Positions 28,506-42,100 of a DNA stretch of 64,000 bases are shown here, piece by piece; position 1 is the stretch's first letter; each line of letters opens with the position of its first letter. The stretch is taken from assembly GCA_024195265.1 (NCBI GenBank), contig JAJLRJ010000001.1, positions 5,524,357 through 5,588,356 of the forward strand, in the 5' to 3' direction. The DNA is from Dendrophyllia cribrosa (taxonomy: Eukaryota > Cnidaria > Anthozoa > Scleractinia > Dendrophylliidae). The position numbers were made by a program, and so were the translations under genes. The notes under the pieces were generated by a model. The model ran no database searches. It was given only the letters and a program-made list of their open reading frames with translations, and was not told the DNA's origin.

Positions 28506-30952
28506 ATGGCGGAAAAGGTAATAATTTTCTTCGCCTTTATGTTTTTTGTTTTCGTTTTTCGATAAAAAGTTGTTTTTTAAATCGTTTCTTTGTGTTATCT
28601 TGAATTGCGCACGGTCTCATTTGTACCAAGCTTCGATCAACCGGATTAGAAGAATCGTGGGCAACACGGAAGGAAACATCTTCAATTATCTTTAGCTGAC
28701 AGTTCTTGAACGACGTCGAATCTCATCGTTTTGAATCAAAGTGTCTTGGCCTGAGGAAGTTTTTCGTTCGCGAAATGATGCCGGCTACAGAGGTGACATT
28801 CAAAACATCACGGCGAGCTAGCGAAACTGCGACTAACACCGCTTTCAGCACACAAATTTAAAAGCACTGTTTTCGTCCATAATCTGACCAATCAACAGTA
28901 TATAAACACTTCATCCACTGACTAATAACTTGCTCTTGTCTTATTTAAACTAGAGTGCTTCCCGATCGGACACCAGCAGGGCAATCTCTTCTAACAAGAG
29001 GGTTTTTCACGATTTTCAGCATCGCATACTAAATTGGATGAGCGAAAACTATGGTCGAATAGTTGATCTCTTTCGCCGATTCGATTCGGACAACAGCGGA
29101 AAGCTTTCCTACGAAGAGTTTGCTGATGGCATGAGAGATTTAGGTAAGCATCATGACTGTGCTGTGTGTTTGAAATTAACAAAATAGAAAGCTACAACCT
29201 CAACGGCTGCTAATCGGAAAATTATCAGTATATTGATAACACGTAACGCATTTGGTTATTAAAAAAAAGATGCGAAGACAGCTTCCTCCATCAAAAAGAA
29301 CTTGTTATTTTTGTGTTACTAGTACAGTATGGAATTTTGGAGTCATTTTTTGAACGATATTTCAATTACGGACAATTTAAAATAGTTTATTGCTTTTATA
29401 GGGAGTTGGAGAAACGAGTTACCTTATTCGTCGCTGATAAGCTGGTGTCACGTGGCAGCTTTCATTATAATTTAAGACAAAAAAATTGGAAACGAGAATT
29501 TGTCCAAACGGCTGCTGTTCTTGCGACTAAAAACAGGTTAACGAGATTTCACAAAAAAATCAAGTGAAAAAGAAAAATAAAGTAAGCATAAGCGCGAGCA
29601 CAAGAAAAAATACTAGATGCTTGCGCTTGTTCTTATGCTTACTTCAAGCCAATCACAATCTCCCCCCCCCCCCCCCCCCCCCTACCCTCTAACCCCGGCT
29701 GAAACTAAAACATTGTTTATCGTTCCTTTAAAGGAGCTCCAGCTACTCAGGTGGAAATTTACATCACCGCTATGGCTCTGGACGCTGATGGCGACAAACA
29801 GCTCGATTATCGTGAATTCTTTAAGCTTAAAACGCGTTTTAGACTCGGGACTGAGCGTCTTAGGAAAACTGCTCAACAAGAAGTCGACGACGAGCAACCC
29901 GCTCAACTGCAGCCCTGTCCAAATTGCAGTGTGGGATTATGGGAGCCTCTGGTTGAAAACATTTCTGGGTTAGAATTTCCTTGTTTTATAAATAGTTATC
30001 ATTTCGTCCAAAAGAAATTGCGCAAGAACGGAAAACGTTTGCAGGAAGAAAAGACAGTGCATTCTCTATACTTGACCTGGGGCCCATGGTGTTGGGAAGG
30101 GTGAGGAATTTTATATCGAACTTCGTGTTCATTCCCTTTGCGAGACGTTTTGGCTTTATTTTCATCGTGTCAACATTAAAACTCTCGAATGATTGGTTCT
30201 CCCTGAGGTTGACCGGGGATAGACTTTCTAGTCGTGAATATATTATTTTTAATTTTAATTAGTGATTGGACTTCGCGTTTTGCAATGCAGGGAAAATCGC
30301 GAAAACTGGCAGTTTCTCATGTGGCGGATGTTGCGATCATCAAACGATTTACCCACATCACAACACAAAAGCGAACTAACAATAGTTTCGGCAAGACTAA
30401 GAAATACTCCGATAACTTGTCTGATTACTCAGTGATCTGTACTCCAATCAGGCTTGCCACACGGGAGCGTTTCTGCTACAACCAGTTTCCCACTCGTCGC
30501 GTTTCTCGAGTCCAACACTAAGCCATGCATCGCGAGAGAAAACCGCTGGCCATACAGACTAATCAAGCACACGCGCGCTTAGGCTGCGACACGCTGACCT
30601 GTCACAATCTGTTCCCTCCTGCAGGTATATCATGTTGGACTTGCGCAGTATATCCTTCCAAAACGTCGGTGCAATACCTGGCCAAATCAGTGCCCAGGTC
30701 CCATCGAACATCAGAATATATGGAATTTCGGTGATTGTGAAGAGAGAGCTGGGACCGTGCACTTTGAATGTAAGAATTTACCAGCCAAAAGAGACAGGAG
30801 AAAAGGAAGAAATGGGGGCCAACATAAAGCTCATGGATATGGGATTTATTGGGACTTTGCCGCCGAATGAACCAGAGCCTGTGACTTTGTTTTATGACTA
30901 TGATTACCCACTGTTAGACTGCCCGCTACTTATGGCTAACTTTTCTATTTGA
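28506..30952 (+). CDS. Two-EF-hand protein with possible ubiquitin-like C-terminal region
   Basis: Four exons: 28506-28517 (MAEK), 28954-29143, 29734-29968 and 30625-30952 (stop TGA 30950-30952). The phases join exactly to 255 codons, 254 residues. EF-hand 1 loop DSDNSGKLSYEE and EF-hand 2 loop DADGDKQLDYRE both have ideal calcium ligands at positions 1, 3, 5, 9 and 12, so calcium binding is predicted. A CPNCSVGLWEP motif follows; with only two Cys it is not a complete zinc knuckle. The last exon (YIMLDLRSISFQNVG..., ending ...LFYDYDYPLLDCPLLM) reads like a beta-grasp, ubiquitin-like module with acidic and aromatic strands; that is inference. No signal peptide or membrane segment is seen. I do not recognise a named family. 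The start ATGGCGG is a good context. The gene lies 4.7 kb downstream of the kinesin gene and converges with ELP2. Confidence 0.8.
29659..29681. repeat. C homopolymer (about 21-23 bases)
   Basis: Pure C run in intron 2 of the EF-hand gene, about 50 bases before the third exon's acceptor, where it could act as an extended pyrimidine tract. The AT-rich remainder of the intron (29144-29733) and the next intron (29969-30624) contain no feature I can support. Confidence 0.85.
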
Positions 30953-31002
30953 AGATTTTACTCCAAGCACCAAAAAATGCACCAAGATCGTAAAAAGAGC
31001 CA

Positions 31003-31008
31003 AATAAA
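31003..31008 (+). promoter_or_regulatory. Likely polyadenylation signal of the EF-hand gene
   Basis: AATAAA, 51 bases downstream of the TGA stop at 30950-30952, followed by sequence with a short CCTCGTTC...GACGAGG hairpin (about 31022-31044). A short 3' untranslated region fits the compact gene. Confidence 0.5.
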
Positions 31009-31044
31009 ACGGAGCGAAATTAACCTCGTTCTCAGGACGAGGTT

Positions 31045-32763
31045 GAAGCAAATGGAGTTGCAGACGGTCATTTCCCGTCCAACCCAGCGTCTTCTGGTTT
31101 GCTTCGCTTTAGCAATGAAATCAGATGACGCCTGGAGTAAAATAACACTCAAACGATTTGAGTGTTAAGACGGACACCTTTCCGAAGCCAACACTCATTC
31201 TTGGTGATCCTTGCACAAAGGGGTATGCCGGGGCATCCCATTATTGCAGGCAGGAGTTAAGTCTGGACGAATGAGACTAACTGAAAATAAGTCCCGTTAT
31301 TACGGAATCACTTTATTAAAGACACGAAAAGACACTGTCATCAGCTAACGGTTTCGTTTCGCAAATTTTGGAAAGAAAGACAAGTTGCATGAGATAAATA
31401 TGTGAAAGTTTATTTTTTTCTTGTACTCTCAGTGGCCGATTTAATATCGAGTATCTTGGTTATCGGTATCTCAGACCGAAGTCTCGCCTTGCGCCATTAC
31501 TACCTTCCTGTCTGTCTGTCTAACAAAAAAACTACTCCTAAAGTAAAAATTGAATAGCTTTATTTTGATGAGGAGTCAAAATAAATAGGTTAAAATACTC
31601 TTTAAACTGTCTTCTATGTCGCTATATCAACCTAGTCGACAGCGCCATATCCGCCTTCAAAATGATGGACATTGTTGAATGCGAGTTTATAGGTACGGTC
31701 CTGTCCAACCAACGAGGAGACACAAATAACACGGTGTCTATACGTTTCTCCTTAGGGTAATTTCATGTGGCAAACAAGAAAAAGGACAAGGTGCGATCCA
31801 CGCCGCTATTTTTACAGGCAGTTTTGCGTGATGGTACCACATTCTGTCACATAATTATATTTCAAAGCTGATTGTACGTAGTAGGTGAATCTGTTCAGGA
31901 AGCGTTGTGTGAAATTAACACGCATTCTTATGACGCGCAATATTTCTTTTTTTAAATTGTCTCTAGTCATTGGGAAACTTCCGTTCGTAATAAAGAGTGT
32001 CGTAACAGTAACCGTCACTCATTTGTCAACTGGTAACGGTTACATTATATATTCTAACGCTATGATCCAGGCCGCAGCTTGCCAACTGCAAACAAGAGGA
32101 ACTGTCATTTAAGTCTCTAGCTCGTCTCCATCGCAAACGGCGTACCGTGAGCACGTGACACATCCTGCATGTCATAAGTCACGTGATGTAAGGAAAACAT
32201 AAAAACCTCGTTATCACCAATACTTAGTGTCACTTTGAAAAGCCAAGACATTTTTTTGTCTATCAATGAAAACCAAAACTAATATATGGCCTAGTTTCGT
32301 AAAATAAAAATAGTTTTAATTACTTCACTAATTCAGTCCAAATGGTAAAGGTCTTTGATTGCGGATGGCCAGGAATGTCAAAGTGGATTACAACGTTAAA
32401 AAGTAAAGGATTAACTCCATCTTAGCTCTCTGTTCCCAAAATGGTCTACCCTGGGGGATAAGTAATGCTCCTAGTCAAATAGCCCGTTCCAGGCGTACAG
32501 ATACTAGGGAGTGACGCGATACTTTTCCTTCGCACGTCACCTATCCTTCGCTCCCCACTATCTAAACGTATGGAACAGACCACCAGTCATATAGGAACGA
32601 CCAGGGTCAGTATTATTGAGGTAGGGAATTGTATGTATTTTCGTATCTATATAGGATATCCCAATTATATGAAATTTTAACTGTTTAAAATAGCAAGTAG
32701 ACAAACCGATAACAACTTACCTATCGTTTTTAAACTTAGCCTGCTGGTGCTACAGACAGCATA
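31045..32763. other. Convergent spacer between the EF-hand gene and ELP2
   Basis: About 1.7 kb, expected to hold the ELP2 3' untranslated region on the minus strand. I searched it for a missing final ELP2 exon (last WD40 repeat) and found none I could support. A strong donor-like AG|GTAAGT on the minus strand (about 32712-32720) lies just past the ELP2 stop and may mean the transcript continues. Confidence 0.5.
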
Positions 32764-32929
32764 CTAAGCCATGCTCTCTGTAGTACCATGCAGATGGATT
32801 TTAAACAGCGTAAAAGGATACGATTGGTCCAAAGCATGAAGCAGATTCCAGCCTCCAGTTGGACTAGCACTAAGACACCATGAATAAAGAGCGATACGAC
32901 CAGACTCAGTGCCAACAGCAACAGTGTAC
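32764..32929 (-). CDS. ELP2: ELP2 last recognised exon with unusual C-terminus
   Basis: It begins with the conserved [17 protein letters not shown] (ELP2 orthologues: ...VVAVGLE.GKI.LYTW). It continues [12 protein letters not shown], but then reads an unrelated tail to a TAG at 32764-32766. In orthologues another 50-60 residues with a GEDHTVKIH-type repeat follow. A possible internal donor, CAATC|GTATCC, lies right after LDQS, so the annotated tail may be intron read-through. Alternatively the final exon has been lost or displaced. Confidence 0.65.
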
Positions 32930-35900
32930 CTAGTATTAATAAGCAGATAGAAGAGGTTTTTAATTGACTGAGAGGCGCAGACAATCCATTGAGCCAATCA
33001 GAAGTCAAAGCAAATCCATGTAGCCGGCGCCAAGCGCGGGAAAACACGTGCGAGCAAGTCACGATTGGTTTTGGTTTTTATACTTCTGATCGGTTGAAGA
33101 TGTGGCGCGAGATTTCTTAGCCAATCACGAACAGTAGCAATCTGTGGCTAAACTCCGACGGTACTACCAGTCAAACGAAAGCTTTTCAACGTATATTTCT
33201 ACGGTTCTGTTTCTTTTTCAGTATTCAGAAATTAAATTCAGAACATTTTCTTGAATTTTGCATTTGGCCGCTCCTTGTAGTTGAAAACTCACCAAGAGCT
33301 ACTGGTAACTACAGGAGCGATATCCACCGCAGTAGCAGGTTCACCGACATCTAAAGGACTGAATACAGCTTGCCAGTTGTCCTTTGGAGGGTCTTGATCG
33401 CCCCACATGATAACCTACAGGCAAACAAATTAAGATCGTTTCTATTTTTGACGGAGAATTAAAGTGCTGAATTTTAAAATTTGTTTTAACAACTGTTTCC
33501 AATTTGACCTAGAAATAAAACAGCAGGAAAATCATCTTTACTGATGTAACTTTCTTCCCTTTCTAAGTGGCGCCGTCGTTGCCGTCGACATTTTAAAATG
33601 GCGGGTCAAAAGAAGCGGCGAACTTGTCTAATACCTTTTTGTCTCTTGAAGCAGTAGCGAAGTATTTGTCATCTCCACTCCATGCACATGACCAAATAAT
33701 CCTCGCGTGTTGATTCTTTTTGTCACTCCGAGCCACAAGTCTGAAGAGGGGTCCTAGAAAAACATAAGTCGTTATCATCAGTAAAAAATGATGAGCTTAA
33801 TTGTGTAGGCCACAATCTTGCATTGTGACTTTTCTACTGTTGGGATAACAGTCAACATACAGTGAGACCTGTCATAACCCTTTCACTCCCAGAGTCAGTT
33901 ATGGAGACATGTAGTGTAGTTCTAACTTTTGAGTCTGTCGACGAAATCCTATGGTGTGACCATTCAAATGAAACCTCTTTGGCAGTACTTTTGCATGGTA
34001 CCATTTGTTTTTCGATATTTTTCAAAATGAAATTTGGGATTTTTATTGAATTTTAATTTTTGGCACTCTTGGGAGTTCAAGGTTTAACCGATCACACCAG
34101 TACCCTAGGTACCGTAGGCAAGTTTTCCTGCATGTACTGTAAGTAGTAAGCGTATAACAGAGCAGTTTTCAATTGAGTGCCGAAAGTAATTTCACGATTG
34201 ATTTGGATTTTATTGCTACGCTTTGTGATTGGCTAAAAAAATCTCGCGCCACTTTATCCACCAATCAGAAGTAAAACCAAAACCAATCGTAACTTGTTCG
34301 CACGCGTTTTCCCGCGCTTGGCGCCGGCTACATTTATTTGTCTCGAGTTCTGATTGGTTCATTGGATTGTCTGCGTCTGTTGTGATTAGCCAGAGTACAC
34401 GTAATCGCTTTGATTTTGGTTTTACTACAATCAATTGAAGACTGCTCTAAGAGCGATGAAAGCGCGAGAAAAGGCTCCGGCACCCGAAGTAGCACACGAG
34501 AGGCTCGACAGCCTATGGCCTGATCATCCTTTCACTGACCCTCCCCTCCCCCCAACCACCTGATTGACAGTGATAACTCACCTTCCTCAGTTTCTTCCTT
34601 TTTCTTGAAAACAGACCAGCAGCGGTCGCGTGATACAGACAGAAGCCGCTGGCCACTGTGATCAAAGGCCATTTGAGTTACAGTAAGTGCGTGAGAGGAA
34701 AGCGAGCAGAGCTGCCTCCAAGTTGCTGTATCCCATAATATTAACGCTGCATGTTCAGGTTTTGAGGCCTACATAGCAAAGAAAAAAGAAACACGATTAG
34801 ATATTTACACTGATTGCAAAGTCATTCAAGGAATTGAGGGGTGTGTGTTAAGGGCAGGGTGCGGGAAAATGTCAGTGAGTAAGCCACGTCAGATTTGTTT
34901 CGCTAGATTTATTAAAACAAAGCAGTGCTCCAAATCTCGCTTCACCGTTTATGATTTCAAAGGCGACATGAAATACAAACCTTACAAGCAGAAGCTAGTA
35001 ACGTCCCGTCAGGACTTGAAGCCACACAGAATATCTCGTACCCGTGGCCATATCTATAGAAAAATATAATTTTTTTATACTTAATAGTACCAAGAATGAG
35101 ATTTTCACGTTAGCAATCTAAGCAATTGTAAAAGCACAGAACAAATGGGATTCGAACCTCTGATCTTTGCAATGTCGGTGCAGATTGCCAAAGGCACGCA
35201 TATTTTGATATAGTGCACGATAATAAGAAAAATCAACATGCATTTAACAAAAACAAATATTTAGCCAAAGCTCAAGTAGGTTTGTAAAAAAATGATTCAT
35301 TTGCCTTCTGGATTTTTCATATTTGTTCATCAAGTCTTATTTTACTTATTTTTGCACTAAAAGAAAGTACAGACTCTCCTGCTTTCCAAAAATGTATGGG
35401 TTGATGGGTTTTAAATGTACATCAAAAAATTTTCAACCAAAAAATTGGTGTCGTGTCTGAAATTGTGTGAAAAACCCCTTCCCCCCTCAGTTCCCGAGGG
35501 GTTAACAAAAAAAAAAAACATCGAACTTTTGTCACTCAGAATATAACAAAAAAATTAACTTACAGTTTCTGCACCTCAGGCCATAGAGTGTTCTGGTGCA
35601 AGATGTCTTCTGTGGGAGGTTCTGCGTTAATAATAAGAAAGGTAAAGCTGAGTGCGAACTATCAGGGATTACCTAAACGGAGATGGCTTCAGACTATAAT
35701 ATTTTACGATTTTTTTTTTCAGGTTGAAATGTGACTGAGTCATGACGTCCGTCTCCTATTCAATTAAAGATTAACCTTAACCATACAATGCAAACAGAGT
35801 CTTCAAGCTTTATGCACAGGACAAATAAAAATAAAAAGTTCATTTGAATGCAAATCTTTGATTACCACCACATTCAAAAACCCAGGAATAGTTCTTGAAC

Positions 35901-38900
35901 ATACGACTTGTATCAGAAATCTCGGAAAATATGATGGCGTCTGCGGAATAATTTACAACGGTGACAATTGAGTGGACATTTAATTCTGTGTTTGAGATTC
36001 TAAAATAGGGCTTTTGTTTTCACACGTATCTACTTTGATTTTATCTTCTTCATATCAGATATAATACAAGTTACCTTTTAACAACACTGGTGTGAAGGGT
36101 GCTGGTTCTTCACTTGCAAAAGCTGAAGACTTCATGGGTCTTGCTGGGTCCTCAAGATCTCTTTTCAAGCTATCTAAATCACCTGTTTACAAAAACATCA
36201 AAGTTGTAAAAACATTACATGTACATGACAGTAATAACAGAGGTACAATACTTACACCACAGGCAGCCCAAGCTCTAGCCTGCAAGCAAGCTCTTGAGCT
36301 CGGGCTCGGGGGCGAGGCCCAACCCCGGGGCTCGAGAGCTTGCTCGCAGGCTACCCAAGCTCACGTTTACGAGAACGTAACGGATTTTAAAATTGTTAGC
36401 ATTATACATGTTGTCTTTGACGTATTCGTAATGATCTTAACGACCGCCATGCAGCTCAATAACGCTTTTATTGAGGGTCACGTCTCGGTATAACGTGAGC
36501 AATGCATCAAATGCAAAATCCTTTTGTAAACATCTATAACAAGCGTTCCAACGCTCACCTTCAAAAACGGCTTTGTTAGAAAGTCCAAGAGCAGGGACAC
36601 TTGCTCCGACAGGTAAACTGTCAAGAATCTAAAGTAAAGGATAAAACATAGACATTACTCTGTTGATCACACAGTCAAAGAATACTACTTCTTGTATAAC
36701 ATAATAGACTTGAACAGTAGAAGTCAGTCATTAGTCCTAATCATCTCATTGGCCCCTATTACCCTGATAGACCTGGGTTCTATTCAAACTGTAGTGATCG
36801 TAGCAATGGCCCTTATCGTAGATGAGTACGCCAAGCCAACATATCAGCGGTTTCTCGCTTTCTTGACCCTAAAGTCTCGTTTTGATGTTTACGAGAACCT
36901 CTGACAACGATGAGCGTAAACATCAAAACGAGACTATATGGTCAAGAAAGCGAGAAACCGCTGATATGTTGGCGTGGAGTACTCATCTACGATAAGGGCT
37001 ATTGTTCAGATTGTTTGCAATCGTCCTGATGATGTTTTGATAATATAACCACCCAGTTCAACGGAACTAAAAACATTGGGAACAGTCAAATGGAAACCAG
37101 GCTAAAACAAACAATGATAACAACAACAACAGCAACAAAAGATGCCAGGCACCTTGTCGTTTTCTTGAACTCTGCAAAGTCCTTGAAAAGTCTCCATGAA
37201 TTGTCGAGGAGCACTGAATATTCTTAGCACCTACAATGAGTCAAACAGCCTCAGTTTGTAAATTGTTGTATCCTAACAAAACTTTGCACACCAACGAAAC
37301 TTGAGTCAATGGAGAGGGGTGTAAGTTGTTGGGGTGGAGAGGGGGGAGAGGGGTGTTGTTGAGGGGGGGGGGGGGGGGGGGGTGGGGGGGGGAGTTGTTG
37401 AGGGGGGCATTGGTACTTGATTAGCTGATGAGGACTTTTTCTCTCTTCTTCGTATCCTTCAGTTTCTGAAGTGGCTAATACAGTGTATGTATGTACAATG
37501 TATGTATGCTTGGCTCAAATCCTGCTACTCAATGCAATATTTCTTGACATTAATTTCTGTATTTCTGCCTGCATCATTTCTGACATTTAAAAACATTCAA
37601 AACAAATGCACAGTCGAATAACCAGGAGAACTGTTTGATCTTTGGAGAGAAAAAATATGACTGAGTGTGTGACACTTACTTTTTCATCTGCACCAGATGC
37701 CATTCTATATCTACTGAGCATGCTCAAACACTGCATGTCATACCCATGAACCTGAGGACGAGCTATTTCACACCACACGGTCTGCAGAGAAAGCAACAAT
37801 ATAATTAGCAACTCACAACAAGTGGTCTTTAGGATTTCCCTAGAATGTTGGCCGTCAATAGTTATTATGGTCGCATTATACTGTAGCTATAACTTGTAGA
37901 GAAGTCACCTGTGATCCGTCTTTTTTCCACGGAGCATGTAATCGCGTTGTCTGATCGCTGCTGACACTCACAAGAAACTGTCCATCAATGGGATCCCAGT
38001 CGATATCCTGCAAAAAGAAAATATGTGAGTTAGTTTTGTACATATCACCATTGTTGTCATGGTAAGATCCTGTTCTGAAGTAATTAGTTTATAAATCAAG
38101 TCGTACCAGTAACATTGCCACACCTGAACTGGTCCAAAGTGTCCGCTTACTGCTACTCCAGGCTCCCATCTGCTGTCACCCTGTCAATCAGCAACATAAA
38201 TTAAAAAACATTTTATATCTACATGTAAATGTACAGTCTGACCTTTGCCTACATGTAATGTAGGACAGCTTCCGTAGGCCTTTTGCAGAATGCATGTGCT
38301 GCTCAGTCTTCTTACATGTAGCTACCCTGTGAGCAGGCTTGAGTTTGGGATCTCATGCGCAGCTGACACGGCACAACCGAAAAAGGGGGTGTGGAAAACC
38401 TGCATGTTCATAGGCTAAAATTTTCACCATTCCATTGTGTTTGCGATTTGTCAATTCTTGCACTTAAAGGGACACTGTCACGAAGGCGCAAGCGCCAGTT
38501 TCTGGAATCAAAACTTGAAAAGTTCAGCCTGTATTTTTTTAAGTTGAAGTGTTGATTTAAAAAATGGCATTGACCAGTGGCGGCGGTCACGGTGGAAAAC
38601 AAATAAACTCGGGACGGCAAAGGATACTTGAAAAATATCAGGATGGAAAAGAATATTTGAAGGATATTTCAAGTGAACTTGCATGTCTGCGCATGCGAAT
38701 CCATGACAGTGTCCCTTAAAAAAAACGTTTTACTGTCAAATATTAAACAACACATACAATAGTACGTATATAATGTACAGATAAGCATACCTCATTTGGT
38801 ACATTGTTCCACAGGTGAAATCCCCCTTGGTAGCCATGTCCCAATATAGACCGACCATCAGGACTGAACACACCACCATAGAACCCAAGTGTTGTACCAC

Positions 38901-39121
38901 CAACTTCACCAACACGAATCTGCATAACAATAATAAAGTGATATAGCTTAACTTTTACTCCTCATTGGTGCTGTTTCATGAATTTTCTTACAGTACTGTG
39001 CAAAAGTGACGAGAGTAAATTTTGTTAAATTTCGAAGTATTTCAACAAAAATCAGAGAAAAGCAGCAAAATTTCAAACTCCCTCGGAAATGGGCAGAAAA
39101 CTCAGCTTATGATAGAAGGGG

Positions 39122-39158
<37 letters not shown>

Positions 39159-42100
39159 ACAAGGAGTGTGTTCTGTGTTCAGGCATGTCAATGCTTACAT
39201 TGTATTCTGGAAAAACTATGTCAATGTACAGTATATGTCTTATATTCTGTCAAAATGTCAAATAAATGTCTTGGAATACACTCAAATTTAGCTGGATGCT
39301 TTAATATTATGATGTACATGTACCTTTTCTAACCAGACACCAGAGTCCTCATCTGGTGTCCAGACTATCAAGGTTTTATCCATTGATGCAGACAGCAGTG
39401 ACATTGGCTGCGAGATGGTCCCATCACCTGTGAGCAAAAAGCAATGAAACAAAGATTCTTGTGTCATTGTTTTTATAATAAATACCACATGCAAGACTAA
39501 AAAACTCATTATAAAGAAAAACAAAGAAAATGGTCAAATATAATTATATTGTGAAATTTAAAACTGAAGTATTTTTTTCTTTTACATGTACCTCTCCTAA
39601 CAGCAGGATGCCAATGAATACCATAAATCCAGCCTTCATGTCCTGTTAAAACTGATTCCAGTACAACAGAAAATTCTTTTTCCAATCCTGCGATTAATAA
39701 AAAAAATGATACACATGAGATTTCCACTCTAGGCTTTTATACATGTAAGTTACATGTACTGTCTTATAAAAGTCATTACACACCTTTTTCAGCGACGCAG
39801 AAAATGTTTGATGTAAGTTTCAGTTCCTGTAACTCATCACTTATGATTTTGGTTTTAGATTCTTGTACTTTGTTATTATGTGAAATTCTCCAAATTCTTA
39901 TGAGCGTATCCTGGGCACAACAAGCAAGAAGAAGATCACCACCATCTGAGGAAAGGAAAGAAATATTTCTTTTAAAAGCCAGGATTGGATGAGAACTTGG
40001 AGAGTCAATGTCAAGAGTCAAACATGGTGTAAACTCACTTCAAGGGCACACAAGAATAAATGAAAACACATTCACGAGACTTGATGGTTATAAACAAGAG
40101 CAAGAGATTGAAGTCTTGTCGAATCTCATCTATATTTAATAATTTTATTTGATATAGCATTCTAGAGTGCAAATACAAAATGTACGCATCAAAACAAGTG
40201 CAAATATGACATGTTATCATGTGCTTGGAAAAACACTTTCAAAAACTTTGATTTTGGAGAGATTGACTGTTGTATAATAAACAATTTATTCAGCAAAAAG
40301 TTGTATAATATGGCTGGGCATTTTTACTCATCAAAAACGGACTTGTAAAGATAATCAGCTATGTTACACAATTTTTTGTTTGCTGAATAACTCTATTGTA
40401 ATTACCGGTATTTTTTATCCCTGTGAAGCCTTTTAACACTCTGTTTTTAAAATTACCACAAATAATACCATAAAAATGGTTGGGGTCAAATGAAAAATAT
40501 TTTACTCAGCTAAATTGGCCATCTCTCCCAACGAAACCACAAAATGAAAAAGAATATTGTTCAAAATCTGACCATTATTATTTAATATGTTATTTACAAT
40601 ATGGTTATTAGTTAGTAATAATTAAAGACAAATCTTTGAAGACATTAGCTCTGTCATTAATTTTTTTGGTAGAAGATACTGTAGATGATAGATGGTTAAT
40701 TGATGAAATCTTAACTTACATGTATGGGGGAAACACAAAATATTACAAAACAAAAAATTCAGGGTAATATTGGCAATCACATGTACTACAAAATGCACAT
40801 TAACTCAGAAGCTCAAAGAAGGAAAGAAACTAACCTTCTTTTGTAAACTCTACACTTCTTATCCAGTCCTCATGACCAAGTAAACTTTGAACCTTTACAA
40901 ACTGCATGTTAGAAAATGGAATTATACATAATTTAGCTAGAACTTGAAAACTTTGACCAGTGCCTGGGGTCATATCTAAGAAGATCAGTAAGTCAGACGA
41001 TTAATTTTTATGATCACATTTAGGAAGATCCTAAAAATCATTATAATACTTGATAGATGGCTCATTCAGGATTTTAATCCTTATTTTTTAAATCAACTTT
41101 TCCCTTTTATTCTTCATCCCTTTTAACCCATTGACACCTGAGGATTTTTTACGTTTTTGAGTGATTTTCTGCATACACACGCCCCATAGGATTTTGTGAC
41201 TTCATACACTGTATTTGGAGTTACCATTGGAAACGTCATTGTGACGTTGGCATTTCGCTTCCTTTGTTCTCAATAAAGACTTCAATATCATGTTTCTGCG
41301 ATTTTTGGTAAGTTCACAGCCATTTTTCATCTTTAGTAGCTGCCTGATGAGCATCATTAAGCTTGAAGGTAGTTCAGACTCCACTTCTCAACGAAGCGAG
41401 TTAGGTGTTGTACTTCGTTTACGAATTTGGCTCGTTGCTCGTTGAACTGGAAAAATGGCCGCCTGGAAACGAAGTAGCTTTGGGACTCGACTCTGGATGA
41501 ATTTCTTGACCTACTGCGGCATATTTTGGAAGTTGCGACCACAGGAGAACACAACAAGCGCGAAATTTCGGCGGTGGGTCAGAGTGGCTGTGGACTTAGT
41601 ATATATATGAAAAGTGTGGAGGACGGAATGAACGCAGTCGAAAAACCTCGTTATTTCCCAGCATGCAGTGCAGTGGTGATGTTGAAAATCGAGGCAAGGT
41701 GAGTATGCACTAGAATAAGAAGCTGTAGCTCAGCCCGAGCAACGAATAAGAGCAAAAAAATTCACTGCTAATTATAAACTAGGAGTATAGGACTGAATTT
41801 TGCTGTAAATGTTGACTTTTGGGTTTGCCACGACGATTTGAAAAAAAAAAAACTAAAGGCAAAAACGTGATTTTTGTTGTTTTTCTATGACGTTAAAAAC
41901 GGTAATTTTTGTTATTGTCCAAATTCAAACGCTGATATTCTGCAAAAATCGCTGACTTTTTTGTGTTTATTGGGTATCTCAATTTGAAAGACTTTCTAGT
42001 CGATGCTCACAACTGCTAGTTAAGGCAATGTTCGCACGATTGAGAAAGTTACAATTTTTTAAAGCAGTGGAGTCTTGTACAGGCGGTTACGGGCGGTTCA

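Noticed and set aside
30234..30521. Extra exon of the EF-hand gene at about 30292-30520
   Set aside because: An AG precedes it, but joining 29968 directly to 30625 keeps phase and gives a continuous plausible protein; the ORF itself lacks family features.
32736..33062. 108-codon minus-strand ORF as the ELP2 end
   Set aside because: It runs in a different frame from the conserved YTVAVG...LYSW segment and through a MITE fragment.
36092..36493. 133-codon plus-strand ORF
   Set aside because: It is antisense to an ELP2 exon (36075-36182) and runs into a palindromic MITE.
39006..39332. Poly-Gly reading frames
   Set aside because: They are translations of a G run in an ELP2 intron; no splice or family support.
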